A stretch of 64,000 nt of DNA from Hymenobacter crusticola (lineage in GTDB: Bacteria; Bacteroidota; Bacteroidia; Cytophagales; Hymenobacteraceae). The notes beneath the pieces were generated by a model, which was not told where the DNA came from, made no database searches, and saw only the letters and a program-made list of their open reading frames with translations. The DNA is taken from the NCBI RefSeq assembly GCF_002154225.1, contig NZ_MTSE01000001.1, positions 496,001 to 560,000 on the forward strand. The letters are read 5' to 3'. The translations under genes and the position numbers were made by a program. Positions 17,485-26,811 of the stretch are shown piece after piece; within the stretch, counting starts at the first letter, position 1, and every line of letters starts with the position of its first letter.

Positions 17485-19842
17485 TTATGAAGGAGCAGCC
17501 GGCAACTGCCTTGGCAATACCTCTAGTGCCCGCTCAAGCTGTCGCACCAGCAGCTGTACGGCCGCTTCCCGACGGGGGCTAGCTTGGTTTTCGGAACGGG
17601 CAGGCTCCATCAGCAACTGCAAGGGCGGCGCGATGCCCACTACCCCAAACTGCACAAGGTTGGGCTTGATGTGGTGTACCAGCTTGGCTACTTGCCCCCA
17701 CTGCCCAGCGGCAGCGGCGCTTTGAATCTGTTGCAGGGTGGGCGGAATGTGCAGCAAGAAGGAGCGAATCATCCGCTCGACGAAGGCTTGTTCGCCATCC
17801 GCCAACTCGTACACCTGAGCTAGGTCATACGGTGGGGGCTCGGGAGCTTCTACTAGCGCGACCAGCTTGGTAAAAAACTCCTCCTCCTTGAAAGGCTTAG
17901 TCAAGCAATCGTTGATACCGGCTTTGAGGTAACGGTCGAGGTCGGCGCGGAAGGCGTTGGCAGTTAGCGCTAACACGGGTACCTGGGCTCGTTGCGGCTC
18001 GGGGTGCAGCCGAATTTGGGTAGTAGCCTCTACCCCACTCATGCCGGGCATCTGAATATCCATCAGCACGGCGTCGTAGTAGTGCTGAGCGTGCAGGACG
18101 AGGGCCATAGAGCCATCTTCGGCCTCATCTACTAGCACGCCCCAACCCTCTAGCACGCGGCGCACCACGTCGCGGTTGATGCCATTGTCCTCCACTACCA
18201 ACACCCGGCGGTTGCGTAGCGTCTCCGTATCCGTCAGCACCGGGCAAGGCGCTATCTCAATGCTCTCCGCTAACAACAGCGTCACGGTAAACTGAAACGT
18301 GCTACCGTTGCCGAGCTGGCTATCGACTAGCATGATCCCGCCCATTTGCTCCACTAGCGCCCGCGCAATACCTAGCCCAAGGCCCGTGCCCCCGTACAAC
18401 CGAGCCGTATCGACGTCGGCTTGTACAAAGTCCTCAAAAATATGATCGAGCTTGTCTGCCGGAATGCCGATACCCGTGTCCGTGATACGGAAGCCAACCG
18501 TGAGGTGCGTTTCACTTTGACTTATCAAATAGCCACCAATAGAAACCGTGCCTTGCGGGGGCGTGAACTTGATAGCGTTGGATACCAAGTTGATCAAAAT
18601 CTGATTGAGGCGGTATGGGTCGCCCATCACCCGGGGAAGCGGCTCGCTTTGAAGCAGCAACGCCACGTGGAAGGCTAGGCCTTTTTCAACCGCCTGCACG
18701 GCCAGTGGGCGCAGGGCTCCTTCCATCGACTCACGCAAGTCGAAGGACATTTGCTCCAGTTCCAGCCGGGCCGAGCTGATCTTGGTCATGTCCAGCACTT
18801 CGTTGAGCACGGACAACAGATGTTCGCCCGAGGTTTGAATAATGCGCAGCAGTTCCCGCTGCGCTTGGTCGAGCTGGGTTTTGGTCAGTTGGCGCGCCAT
18901 GCCGAGCACCCCGTTCATCGGCGTCCGAATCTCGTGGCTTAGGTTAGCCAAAAAGGCCTCCTTTGCTCGCGCCGAAGCCTCGGCTTTTTCCTTGCCGCGT
19001 TTGAGTTCGGCCTCAGCTTGCGCCTGCTCCGTCATATCGAAGGCACAGAGCAGCACATAAGGCTCCTGCCCAGGCGGGTCGAGGCGCTGCGCCTGATAAA
19101 ACACCTGCCGTAATGGTCCATTTGATGGCAGCAAAGCTAGGTGCCCAGCCACGGTGTGCTGCGCATGCTCAAACTGCGCGCTATAGGCGGGCAAAACCTG
19201 CGCTTGGTCTGCCTCAGCTAAAAAAGCACCAAGCTGACGCCCAACAACTTGATCAACGGACCTATTTATGAGGTGGGTAAAAGCTAGATTGCAGGAAAGT
19301 AGTACGCCGTGCAGATCATGGGTGGCCACGGCAACCGGCAAGCGCTGAAGCAGCAACTCCTGCTCCGTAGCATCGCGCCCGCCAGAGACGAGGCGAAACG
19401 TGAACAGCTCGGAGCGGGCTACCCCACTAGCGGCGGGCAGCAGGACGTAATCTTGCAGCAGCACTCGTCCGTCGCGCAGCACTACTATCTCGCCTTGTAC
19501 TGCCTCCTGAGCTGCTCGCTGGGCCCGCAAGCGCTGCTCGTGTGCAGCAGGCTGCACAACAAGGTGCTGCACACGAGCAAAGAGCATCTCCGCAGGCTGC
19601 CCCACCCAGTGTGCTAATGGCTCGGTACTACCTAGAAGCTGGCCTAGTGCTTCGTTGATCCGTTGGATAGTGCCCTCCGGCCCCACGACTAACATGCCTG
19701 GCCCATCCTGCTCCCTTAGCCCCGCCAGCCGACGCTCAGCGGCGGCGGCACGCTCGTTGGCTTCGCGCAACGCTTGTTCCAATTCCGCGATACGCATCTC
19801 GGTACTGGCGGAAGTCTGAAGAGGGAGAGAAGTGGAAAGCAT
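17485..19842 (-). CDS. Hybrid histidine kinase: coiled coil, 2 PAS, HisKA, HATPase, receiver, HPt
   Basis: 785 residues from the ATG at 19842; the upstream ATG at 19881 adds 13 residues that fall in a large hairpin. N-terminal coiled coil (IAELEQALREANERAAAAER), two PAS domains (about 45-155 and 165-275), HisKA with FLANLSHEIRTPMNG (His303), HATPase with NLVSNAIKFT and DTGIGIPADK plus GGTGLGLGIA, receiver with VLVVEDNGINRD and LMDIQMPGMSG, and a C-terminal HPt (LVHHIKPNLVQFG). There is no transmembrane segment or signal peptide, so the sensor is cytoplasmic. A full internal phosphorelay (His-Asp-His) should pass phosphate to a separate regulator, perhaps the adjacent LytTR protein. Confidence 0.93.
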   Translation of the reverse strand: MLSTSLPLQTSASTEMRIAELEQALREANERAAAAERRLAGLREQDGPGMLVVGPEGTIQRINEALGQLLGSTEPLAHWVGQPAEMLFARVQHLVVQPAAHEQRLRAQRAAQEAVQGEIVVLRDGRVLLQDYVLLPAASGVARSELFTFRLVSGGRDATEQELLLQRLPVAVATHDLHGVLLSCNLAFTHLINRSVDQVVGRQLGAFLAEADQAQVLPAYSAQFEHAQHTVAGHLALLPSNGPLRQVFYQAQRLDPPGQEPYVLLCAFDMTEQAQAEAELKRGKEKAEASARAKEAFLANLSHEIRTPMNGVLGMARQLTKTQLDQAQRELLRIIQTSGEHLLSVLNEVLDMTKISSARLELEQMSFDLRESMEGALRPLAVQAVEKGLAFHVALLLQSEPLPRVMGDPYRLNQILINLVSNAIKFTPPQGTVSIGGYLISQSETHLTVGFRITDTGIGIPADKLDHIFEDFVQADVDTARLYGGTGLGLGIARALVEQMGGIMLVDSQLGNGSTFQFTVTLLLAESIEIAPCPVLTDTETLRNRRVLVVEDNGINRDVVRRVLEGWGVLVDEAEDGSMALVLHAQHYYDAVLMDIQMPGMSGVEATTQIRLHPEPQRAQVPVLALTANAFRADLDRYLKAGINDCLTKPFKEEEFFTKLVALVEAPEPPPYDLAQVYELADGEQAFVERMIRSFLLHIPPTLQQIQSAAAAGQWGQVAKLVHHIKPNLVQFGVVGIAPPLQLLMEPARSENQASPRREAAVQLLVRQLERALEVLPRQLPAAPS

Positions 19843-19867
19843 GCCGGACAAGAAAACGAATAATGCA

Positions 19868-19923
19868 GCCCCAACTAACACCGCCTAGCGCTGGGTTCCC
19901 ACCTGCGCTAGGCGGACTGGGGC
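19868..19923. other. Two-part stem-loop upstream of the histidine kinase
   Basis: Outer stem GCCCCA/TGGGGC and inner 11-bp perfect stem CCGCCTAGCGC/GCGCTAGGCGG. It lies just before the kinase start on the minus strand and about 265 nt before the Roadblock gene on the plus strand. No T-run. It may be a leader structure. The rest of 19924-20189 holds no gene. Confidence 0.45.
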
Positions 19924-20189
19924 GCTAGGTAGTTGGCGCCAAATACGTTCGAGGGAAAATCGCGCCAGCTGTTTTTCACTCGCTGTAAAAAGCCAGCTAC
20001 TCACATCAAAAAAGATGCAATTCAGCAGAAACCCCGGAAGCGCCTGCTTCGGCGCCATAACATTGTATCATCAACGGGGCAGCAAGGCAGGTTCCGCGGA
20101 GCAAATTATCTCCGCTGTGTTTTTCCGGTCCATTGACAGTAATAACCGCTTTTTCTAATAATTCCCTTATCTCCTTTTCATCAATCCTC

Positions 20190-20570
20190 ATGGCTTACTC
20201 TACCTCTACCACGGCTGGTCAAACAGTACAAGAAATCATCAACGCACTACCTGGCCTTATGGCTGTAGCCGTCGTTGACGCGCAATCGGGCATGGCCCTG
20301 GCTTCGCACTCTAACTCGCCTAACATCAACCCCGAAACCGCCGCTGCTTACAACACGGAAGTGGTAAAGCAGAAGCACAAGGCCATGGCCGCGCTGAAGC
20401 TCACCGACGAAAAAATCGAAGATATCCTGATTTCGCTCACCCACCAGCTGCACCTGATCAAGCTGTCGGCTGACGCGAAGAAGTTCATCTATCTCGTAGT
20501 AAGCTCCCGCGACACCAACCTAGCCATCGCTCGCGAAGTACTGCGCGAAACGGCTGAGATGCTGAAGTAA
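20190..20570 (+). CDS. Roadblock/LC7-like protein
   Basis: 126 residues from the ATG at 20190; an upstream in-frame ATG adds 19 residues unlike the family. The pattern IINALPGLMAVAVVDAQSGMALASHSN, then a helix, then LISLTHQLHLIKL and FIYLVVSSRDTNLAIAREVLRE fits the Roadblock/LC7 alpha-beta fold. Bacterial Roadblock proteins such as MglB usually act as dimers that regulate a small Ras-like GTPase. No GTPase gene is adjacent, so it is an orphan here. It has its own terminator. The fold call is by pattern and fairly sure; function unknown. Confidence 0.7.
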   Translation: MAYSTSTTAGQTVQEIINALPGLMAVAVVDAQSGMALASHSNSPNINPETAAAYNTEVVKQKHKAMAALKLTDEKIEDILISLTHQLHLIKLSADAKKFIYLVVSSRDTNLAIAREVLRETAEMLK

Positions 20571-20609
20571 TATCTGCTTATCATTATTATAGCTATCCGA
20601 CAGATAGGG

Positions 20610-20642
20610 AAAAAGCCACCTCCGTACGGGGGTGGCTTTTTT
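20610..20642 (+). terminator. Intrinsic terminator after the Roadblock gene
   Basis: AAAAAGCCACCTCC/GGGGGTGGCTTTTT stem with a GTAC loop and a run of six T. It starts 39 nt after the stop. Confidence 0.9.
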
Positions 20643-20999
20643 ATGCTTGAGCTAGCTGCAAAAGGCAAGCTGGCTCCCCCCTTAAGCTTACGAAGGTCTC
20701 TGACGCGGAAAGCCATTGTATGCGCTGACCGGTACTCGTTGGAAAATCGGTTGCATTAATGCAGGGCTCTTTCTGGGTCAGGAGTACCTAGGTTGCCCGG
20801 CCAAAAACGGCGGTGTTTCCGCCCTGCATACAACATAGTATTTCTACAGAATTTAGCAACCCAATTTTACTAGCTTTTCGCCCAAAACATGGCCGAGTTA
20901 AAACGCCGCGTACGATAGCGTAGAGGCCGAAAACAAAATTTTTAGTCAGCGGAACCAAACAGTATAGCCTACTTCCTGGTATTTTCCGGCTAGCAATGC
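20643..20999 (+). other. nrdA upstream region / possible long leader
   Basis: About 360 nt without a gene, between a strong terminator and the hairpin before nrdA. It contains the 12-nt palindrome TGCATTAATGCA at 20752-20763 and a GTCAGGAG segment near 20778 that faintly recalls the cobalamin-riboswitch B12 box; the rest of that riboswitch consensus is missing. No TAnnTTTG box found, so the nrdA promoter is unassigned. Confidence 0.4.
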
Positions 21000-21064
21000 G
21001 GCCGGGGGCCGACATGGCAACCACTTTCACCAGTGCTTCCCACGTCAGCCCCCGGCCTTTTTTT
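21000..21064 (+). promoter_or_regulatory. Terminator-like hairpin in the nrdA leader (candidate attenuator)
   Basis: GGCCGGGGGC (21000-21009) pairs perfectly with GCCCCCGGCC (21048-21057). After a one-base mismatch GACATGG pairs with CCACGTC (one A-C mismatch), and CACT/AGTG closes the apical loop. Seven T follow at 21058-21064, 33 nt before the nrdA ATG. The preceding gene already has its own terminator, so this structure most likely controls nrdA transcription itself. Confidence 0.6.
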
Positions 21065-21096
21065 GTATCCGCCAAACACCTTCACCCGCTACGCCT

Positions 21097-23475
21097 ATGT
21101 TGGTAATCAAACGCGACGGCCGCCGCGAATCGGTCAAGTTCGACAAAGTAACTGCCCGTATTGAAAAGCTCTGCTACGGGCTGAACATGCTGTTCGTCTC
21201 TCCCATTGAAGTCGCCAAGAAGGTGATTGATGGGATTTACGACGGCGTTACGACCGTAGAACTCGACAACCTAGCAGCCGAAACCGCTGCGTCCCTCACT
21301 ACCCGCCACCCCGATTACGCCATTCTGGCGGCCCGCATCGCGGTGAGCAATCTGCACAAGGTGACTTCTAAGTCGTTCAGCTCGACGATGAAGCGCCTCT
21401 ACACCTACGAAGATCCCAAGACGGGTGAAAACGCTTCGCTCATCGCTAAAGATGTATGGGAAGTTATTCATAACCACGCTCATACCCTCGACTCGGCCAT
21501 CATCTATGACCGCGACTATAGCTACGACTACTTCGGCTTCAAGACGCTGGAGCGCTCGTACTTGCTGCGCATGGATGGCAAAGTGGTGGAGCGCCCCCAG
21601 CACATGATCATGCGCGTGGCGGTGGGCATCCACAAGAACGACATCGAGTCAGTACTAGAGACCTACAACCTGATGTCGGAGCGGTGGTTTACGCACGCCA
21701 CGCCTACCCTCTTCAACGCGGGTTCACCGAAGCCACAGCTTTCCTCGTGCTTCCTGCTCACGATGAAGGACGACAGCATCATGGGCATCTATGACACGCT
21801 GAAGAACTGCGCCCAGATTTCGCAGTCGGCTGGTGGCATTGGCCTGAGCATCCACAATGTGCGCGCTACCGGTTCGTACATCAAGGGTACTAACGGCACT
21901 TCCAACGGCATCATCCCGATGCTGAAGGTGTTCAACGACACGGCCCGTTACGTGGACCAAGGCGGCGGCAAGCGCAAAGGTGCCTTCGCCATCTACATCG
22001 AGCCCTGGCACGCCGACATCTTCGACTTCCTGGATCTGAAGAAGAACCACGGCAAGGAAGAAAACCGTGCCCGCGACCTGTTCTACGCCCTCTGGACGCC
22101 CGACTTGTTCATGAAGCGCGTGGAAGAGAATGGCAGCTGGACGCTGATGTGCCCCAACGAGTGCCCCGGCCTCGGCGACACCTGGGGTGAGGAGTTCGAG
22201 CGCCTGTACCTGAAGTACGAGCGCGAAGGCCGTGGCCGCAAGACCATCAAAGCCCAAGAGTTGTGGTTTGCCATCCTGGAAAGCCAGACCGAGACCGGCA
22301 CGCCCTACATGCTGTTCAAGGACGCCGCCAACCGCAAATCAAACCAGCAGAACCTAGGTACCATCAAGAGCTCCAACCTCTGCACCGAGATTATGGAGTA
22401 CACCGACCGCGACGAAATTGCGGTGTGTAACCTAGCTTCGTTGGCGCTGCCCCGCTTCGTAACGGAAGGCCCGAAAGGCTTGGTGTTCGACCACCAGAAG
22501 CTCTACGAGGTAACCTACCACGTGACGAAGAACCTGAACAAGGTTATCGACATCAACTACTATCCGGTACCGGAAGCCGAGAAGTCGAACCGTCGTCACC
22601 GCCCGATTGGGCTAGGTATCCAAGGGTTGGCCGATACGTTCATCGCGCTGCGCATGCCGTTCGAGAGCGACGAGGCCAGCGGCTTGAACAAGGACATCTT
22701 CGAGACGATCTACTTCGCGGCCATGACGGCGTCGAAGGACCTAGCTAAGAAGGACGGCGCCTACGAAACCTTCCAAGGCTCACCGCTGAGCAAAGGCAAA
22801 TTCCAGTTCGACCTGTGGGACGTGACACCGGACTCGGGCCGCTGGGATTGGGACAGCCTGCGCCAAGAGGTGATGGAACACGGCGTGCGCAACTCGCTGC
22901 TGGTGGCACCTATGCCTACGGCTAGCACCGCCCAGATCCTCGGCAACAACGAGTCGTTTGAGCCTTACACCTCCAACATCTACGTGCGGCGCGTGCTGAG
23001 CGGCGAGTTCATGGTGGTGAACAAGCACCTGCTGAAAGACCTGGTGAAGCTAGGTCTGTGGAACGAGCAGATGAAGCAGGACATCATTGCGGCCAACGGC
23101 TCGGTGCAGAACATCGACCGGGTGCCACAGCACATCAAGGACCTGTATAAGACGGTGTGGGAAATCTCCCAGCGTCGGATCATTGATATGTCGGCTGACC
23201 GCGGCGCGTACATCTGCCAGAGCCAGAGCCTGAACCTGCACGTGATGAACGTGAACTTCGGCAAGCTCACCAGCATGCACTTCCACTCCTGGAAGCGCGG
23301 CCTGAAAACCGGCATGTACTACCTACGCACCAAGTCGGCCGTGGATGCCATCAAGTTCACGGTGCAGAAACAAGCCGCCGAGACGCTGGAGCCGCTCAAC
23401 GTAGCCGCCCAGAATCAGAGCGACATGGCTTGCTCGCTGGATAACCCAGACGCTTGCGAGGCCTGCGGCTCGTAA
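21097..23475 (+). CDS. nrdA: Class I ribonucleotide reductase, alpha subunit
   Basis: 792 residues. Reduces ribonucleoside diphosphates using the radical of NrdB. An N-terminal ATP cone ([25 protein letters not shown]) provides dATP/ATP activity control. Active-site residues are visible: Cys218 in [11 protein letters not shown], Asn427-Cys429-Glu431 in NLCTEI and Cys444 in [11 protein letters not shown]; the C-terminal redox pair is in [25 protein letters not shown] and the YYLRTKSA radical-transfer Tyr pair are present. Preceded by a strong hairpin with a T-run. Of its eight CTA leucine codons, seven are followed by G, giving CTAG. Confidence 0.97.
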   Translation: MLVIKRDGRRESVKFDKVTARIEKLCYGLNMLFVSPIEVAKKVIDGIYDGVTTVELDNLAAETAASLTTRHPDYAILAARIAVSNLHKVTSKSFSSTMKRLYTYEDPKTGENASLIAKDVWEVIHNHAHTLDSAIIYDRDYSYDYFGFKTLERSYLLRMDGKVVERPQHMIMRVAVGIHKNDIESVLETYNLMSERWFTHATPTLFNAGSPKPQLSSCFLLTMKDDSIMGIYDTLKNCAQISQSAGGIGLSIHNVRATGSYIKGTNGTSNGIIPMLKVFNDTARYVDQGGGKRKGAFAIYIEPWHADIFDFLDLKKNHGKEENRARDLFYALWTPDLFMKRVEENGSWTLMCPNECPGLGDTWGEEFERLYLKYEREGRGRKTIKAQELWFAILESQTETGTPYMLFKDAANRKSNQQNLGTIKSSNLCTEIMEYTDRDEIAVCNLASLALPRFVTEGPKGLVFDHQKLYEVTYHVTKNLNKVIDINYYPVPEAEKSNRRHRPIGLGIQGLADTFIALRMPFESDEASGLNKDIFETIYFAAMTASKDLAKKDGAYETFQGSPLSKGKFQFDLWDVTPDSGRWDWDSLRQEVMEHGVRNSLLVAPMPTASTAQILGNNESFEPYTSNIYVRRVLSGEFMVVNKHLLKDLVKLGLWNEQMKQDIIAANGSVQNIDRVPQHIKDLYKTVWEISQRRIIDMSADRGAYICQSQSLNLHVMNVNFGKLTSMHFHSWKRGLKTGMYYLRTKSAVDAIKFTVQKQAAETLEPLNVAAQNQSDMACSLDNPDACEACGS

Positions 23476-23489
23476 AATATTCGTCAATA

Positions 23490-23529
23490 ATAACAAGAAA
23501 GGCAGCCAAACAGCTGTCTTTCTTGTTAT
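23490..23529 (+). terminator. Intrinsic terminator after nrdA
   Basis: 17-bp stem (ATAACAAGAAAGGCAGC and complement with one G-T wobble), 6-nt loop CAAACA, T-rich distal arm. It ends 15 nt before the next gene's likely ATG. Confidence 0.8.
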
Positions 23530-23544
23530 ATAATGATTTATTTT

Positions 23545-24489
23545 ATGCAAAGAATTTTGCTAAAAACAATCACTATAGTTGGTACAGTAATAGCCGTAGT
23601 GACTGGTATATACACCATATATCATGAAGCAATCGAGGACAGGTCACCAATTTTAAATATAAGTATTGAGAATTCTGAACAGGCTACACGTTTATCTAAA
23701 ATAAATGGATTAAAAGCAACTTATATTTTTAAAAAAAGAGAAATAAAAAACTTTTGGACTCTTGACATAAGGATAGAAAACACTAGCAATACTACAATAA
23801 TTGGCAAAGGGAATAAAAAGAATATAATAGGCGATAGTTTATCTTTGTTCTTAGCACACCCTTATAAATTATTAGATGGATCTTTTACAGAAAATAATTT
23901 TAACGATGTTTCATTTCGTTCTGATATTGACACAATAATAAATCTTAGATTCATTCAATGGAGACCGAAAGAAAGAATAAGGCTGAGGCTTTATATCGAA
24001 GGCGATACATCTGCAACAAGAGGCCCCTCTTTTTGGATGAACGATAGGCAAATTATAGACGGAAAAATAACATATGAAGAACAGTTAAAAAAAGACTATA
24101 AAGGGTTTTTACCAAGTAAGGTAAAAAGCAAATACGCTCTTTTTGGTCTTGGCCTAATCGCGATATTTGTTTTTGCAGAAGCATTCGTATTTGCCTTGAT
24201 TTACTTTATTGATCATACGATATCTCTGTTTGTATATAGGATTTGGAAAGACAAATATTATTCAGATTACAAACTCAAAGTACAATTCCTTAATGAAAAC
24301 AATGTTATTTTAAAAAAATACGATCCTTATAATCTGCCGGGCGAATTTTGGCTCCAACTTGACAACATACCAAAGCCCAAAAAGACAGTTAATGAAAATC
24401 AAATTTATACAGAACTCACTTTAGCTTGCTTAATTGCTGCTGGAACAGTAATAGGTATATTATGGATAATACCTCTTGGAGGTATTTAA
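23545..24489 (+). CDS. AT-rich hypothetical membrane protein, probably acquired
   Basis: 314 residues from the ATG at 23545 (MQRILLKTITIVGTV); an ATG at 23533 lies 4 nt past the nrdA terminator and is less likely. Three hydrophobic segments: near residues 5-24, about 193-218 (FGLGLIAIFVFAEAFVFALIYFI) and at the C-terminus. Between the first two is a 160-residue, beta-rich, presumably extracytoplasmic domain. I do not recognise the family. Codon and base use are strikingly AT-rich (runs of AAA, ATA, TTA) against GC-rich neighbours, with no CTAG-type leucine bias, so horizontal transfer is likely. No mobile-element ends seen. Confidence 0.75.
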   Translation: MQRILLKTITIVGTVIAVVTGIYTIYHEAIEDRSPILNISIENSEQATRLSKINGLKATYIFKKREIKNFWTLDIRIENTSNTTIIGKGNKKNIIGDSLSLFLAHPYKLLDGSFTENNFNDVSFRSDIDTIINLRFIQWRPKERIRLRLYIEGDTSATRGPSFWMNDRQIIDGKITYEEQLKKDYKGFLPSKVKSKYALFGLGLIAIFVFAEAFVFALIYFIDHTISLFVYRIWKDKYYSDYKLKVQFLNENNVILKKYDPYNLPGEFWLQLDNIPKPKKTVNENQIYTELTLACLIAAGTVIGILWIIPLGGI

Positions 24490-24707
24490 CAAACAATTTC
24501 CAACTGGTGCGAGTTTAACACAGCGTAACTCGTGCCTAGCTTTGTGATGAGGTTGTACCTCATCTGCTGCACAGCGGCAAACCAATACCAAGCTGTTAGC
24601 ATGCAGACGTAAGTTGTTCTAGTAGGTAAGACACCAGTCACGCTGCGCTAAGCTCACACAGTAGAAGGGCTTCAGGCTCTACCCTCTAAACCGGTGCAGG
24701 CAATAAC

Positions 24708-24740
24708 GAAAAGGCTTCTGTAACACGCAGAAGCCTTTTC
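24708..24740. terminator. Bidirectional terminator before the amine oxidase 3' end
   Basis: Perfect 13-bp stem GAAAAGGCTTCTG with complement and 7-nt loop. A-rich and T-rich flanks allow use on both strands. It resembles the terminators at 29197 and 30230. The remainder of 24490-24779 has one small hairpin (GATGAGGT/ACCTCATC, 24546-24564) and no gene. Confidence 0.75.
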
Positions 24741-24779
24741 TAATAACTCGTAAGCCTAGCACCTAGGTTTGGCCGCGTG

Positions 24780-26486
24780 CTATACCGCAGCCAACGCTTG
24801 CTCGCGCTGCCGCAGACGTTGCAGCAGGGCCACACCTTTGCCGCGCAGGGCAGCTTGCACGTCGTCGGCGGCCATGCGGCCGGTTTCGGCGGCGCCATTC
24901 ATGAATCCTTGGTAGGAGGCGCTGCAATGCTCGCCGGCAAAAAACAGGTTGCCGACCGGCTTACGCTCCGCGCCCGCAATGGTGCTGTACTGACCCACGC
25001 GGTAGCAGGCGTAGCTTGCCAGCGTGTAGGGGTGCGTAGGCCAGTGGAAGCGCTCGGCTTTGCCGTTGTATTTAGCCTTAGTACCCGGCCACGCGGCATC
25101 CAGCACCGGCAAGAACTTACTGGCCTGCGACTCAGGCGTGCCGCTGCCCACGTCGAGGCCCGCTTGCCCACCTAGGTACACCGTGAAGGCCGATTGGGTA
25201 GTGGGCTGTAGCTGGCCACTATCCCAACCGCTTTGCGCCGCTTGGTCGGAAAATAGGTAGCCCGTGTAGCCGTTGGTGCGCCAGGGCCGGCCGTTGAAGC
25301 CCAGGAATAGCTTGGCGTTGGTGCCGTAGCCTAGGTTCTGGATGGCGTTGCGCTTCCAAACAGGTAAGGGCAAGCGCAGGTCCACGTTGCGCAGCACCGA
25401 GAATGGGACAGTCAGCACCACATAATCGGCCGCTACGGTGAGCTGCTTACCGCTGGCCTGCTCGAAGGTGAGTTGGTATTCGTTGCCGGCTTGGCTCAGC
25501 GCTACCAGCTTGTGCTGCAACGTCACTTGGCCGGGTAGCTGCTGGGCGAGGGTGTCGGTGAGCTGCTGGTTGCCGCCCTTGATCTTGTAGCGCTCGTCGC
25601 TTTCGCCAAAAATATCGAACGTCCCCTTGTGGGTATCCGCCGAAAACAGCCACAGGAAGTTGATCGACGACTGGTCGTTTACCTCGCGGCCGTACTCGGT
25701 GAGATACGCCACCTCCAGCAGCGTCCGAATCCAGCCGGTCATCCCAATCGAGTCGAAGTAGGCAGCAATGGAAAGCTGGTCGAGGCGGGCGGCCGCGGCG
25801 TTCATCTTCTCAAAGGTGATGGTGTTGTTGGGCAAGAAGCGAATATCGGCTTGAATCTGACGGGCGTAGGGCTGGAAGGCGGCAATGACCTCGGCCACGG
25901 TGTGCTGGTGCCCATTGAAGAAATAGGTATCCTTCTGGAGCACCGTTTCACTAGGCGACTCTACATCGTAGAGCGATAGGCCAAACTCCCGCACCAGTTG
26001 GAGCATGTCCTTGTGCCCGCTGTCGATGAACTCGCCCCCTAGCTCCGTGGTGAGGCCGGGCGCCATCAGGTTGCGAGCCGTGTAAATGCGGCCCCCGACG
26101 CGGTTGCTCGCTTCGTAAATGTGGGCCCGCAAGCCAGCTTTCTTGAGTTGATAGGCGCAGTTCAGCCCCGCCATTCCGGCGCCCACTATCACGATGCGTG
26201 CTTGCGAACCGTCCTTGCCGTCGAGGCTTTGCGAGGTTGCGAAGCTAGCGGCAGCGGGCGCTACGACGTCGGCTTCGCAGGCGGCTAGCAAGCCCCCGGC
26301 GCCGACCAAGAGACCTAGCTTGGCGGTGTTAGTAAGGAAGTCGCGGCGGCTCTGGCTGGTGGCTTGGTCGGCTAGCTCGTCGGCGGTTGGGGCACCGGGC
26401 TCGTTGGCAATCGTTGCCAGCTGAAAAGCCTGTTGGAGGGCGCGGAGGAATGGGGTGCGGGCTTTCGTAGTAAAAGGTAGTTTCAT
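24780..26486 (-). CDS. Tat-exported flavin monoamine oxidase-family protein
   Basis: 568 residues. The N-terminal twin-arginine signal SRRDFLTNTAKLG (about 46-58) is followed by a hydrophobic stretch and LLAACEA, which could be a lipobox, so the protein may be exported folded with FAD and lipid-anchored. The FAD-binding VIVGAGMAGLNCAY and IYEASNRVGGRIYTARN motifs are present, and the C-terminal LFFAGEHCSASYQGFMNGAAETG motif is the family's flavin-contact end. It should oxidise primary or secondary amines to aldehydes with H2O2 release; substrate unknown. A long N-terminal extension of about 45 residues before the twin-arginine is unusual, and a later start cannot be excluded. Confidence 0.88.
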   Translation of the reverse strand: MKLPFTTKARTPFLRALQQAFQLATIANEPGAPTADELADQATSQSRRDFLTNTAKLGLLVGAGGLLAACEADVVAPAAASFATSQSLDGKDGSQARIVIVGAGMAGLNCAYQLKKAGLRAHIYEASNRVGGRIYTARNLMAPGLTTELGGEFIDSGHKDMLQLVREFGLSLYDVESPSETVLQKDTYFFNGHQHTVAEVIAAFQPYARQIQADIRFLPNNTITFEKMNAAAARLDQLSIAAYFDSIGMTGWIRTLLEVAYLTEYGREVNDQSSINFLWLFSADTHKGTFDIFGESDERYKIKGGNQQLTDTLAQQLPGQVTLQHKLVALSQAGNEYQLTFEQASGKQLTVAADYVVLTVPFSVLRNVDLRLPLPVWKRNAIQNLGYGTNAKLFLGFNGRPWRTNGYTGYLFSDQAAQSGWDSGQLQPTTQSAFTVYLGGQAGLDVGSGTPESQASKFLPVLDAAWPGTKAKYNGKAERFHWPTHPYTLASYACYRVGQYSTIAGAERKPVGNLFFAGEHCSASYQGFMNGAAETGRMAADDVQAALRGKGVALLQRLRQREQALAAV

Positions 26487-26811
26487 ACGCGACTATTTTG
26501 GGTGGAAGAAATAGGTAGTTGCGGGCCGCTGATTATGCTTTTTTCCTGAAGTTTATCTTTTGTAAATACTGACTGACAGCAGCTTACATCAATTTATAAT
26601 TCTTGCACAATTATACCTAGCTTCTCTGCGCTTAGGAAGGCGGTGTAAGAATAGCGCACCGACAAGTAGCGTTTAGAGAGTGTTGTAGTTGCCGTTGTTG
26701 CTTTACTTGGCGTGGGTTTAGGCTTGCAGCCTATTCAGTATGCTGGCAGTTCCAAGAAGTAGAAAGTTCGCTTGGCGGCGTCGGGCTGTCTAGTAGTGGT
26801 AACCCTAGCTC
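26487..26811. other. Intergenic region between divergent genes
   Basis: 325 nt separating the amine oxidase and the CrtO-like gene. AT-rich around 26530-26620. No hairpin, gene or clear promoter box that I can support. Confidence 0.4.

Noticed and set aside
20133-20161. TTGACA-N17-TAATAA, a sigma70-like match
   Set aside because: Bacteroidota housekeeping promoters do not use this consensus, and the match could be chance in AT-rich DNA.
20752-20800. Cobalamin-riboswitch-like fragment before nrdA
   Set aside because: Only GTCAGGAG-like bases match; other core boxes are missing.
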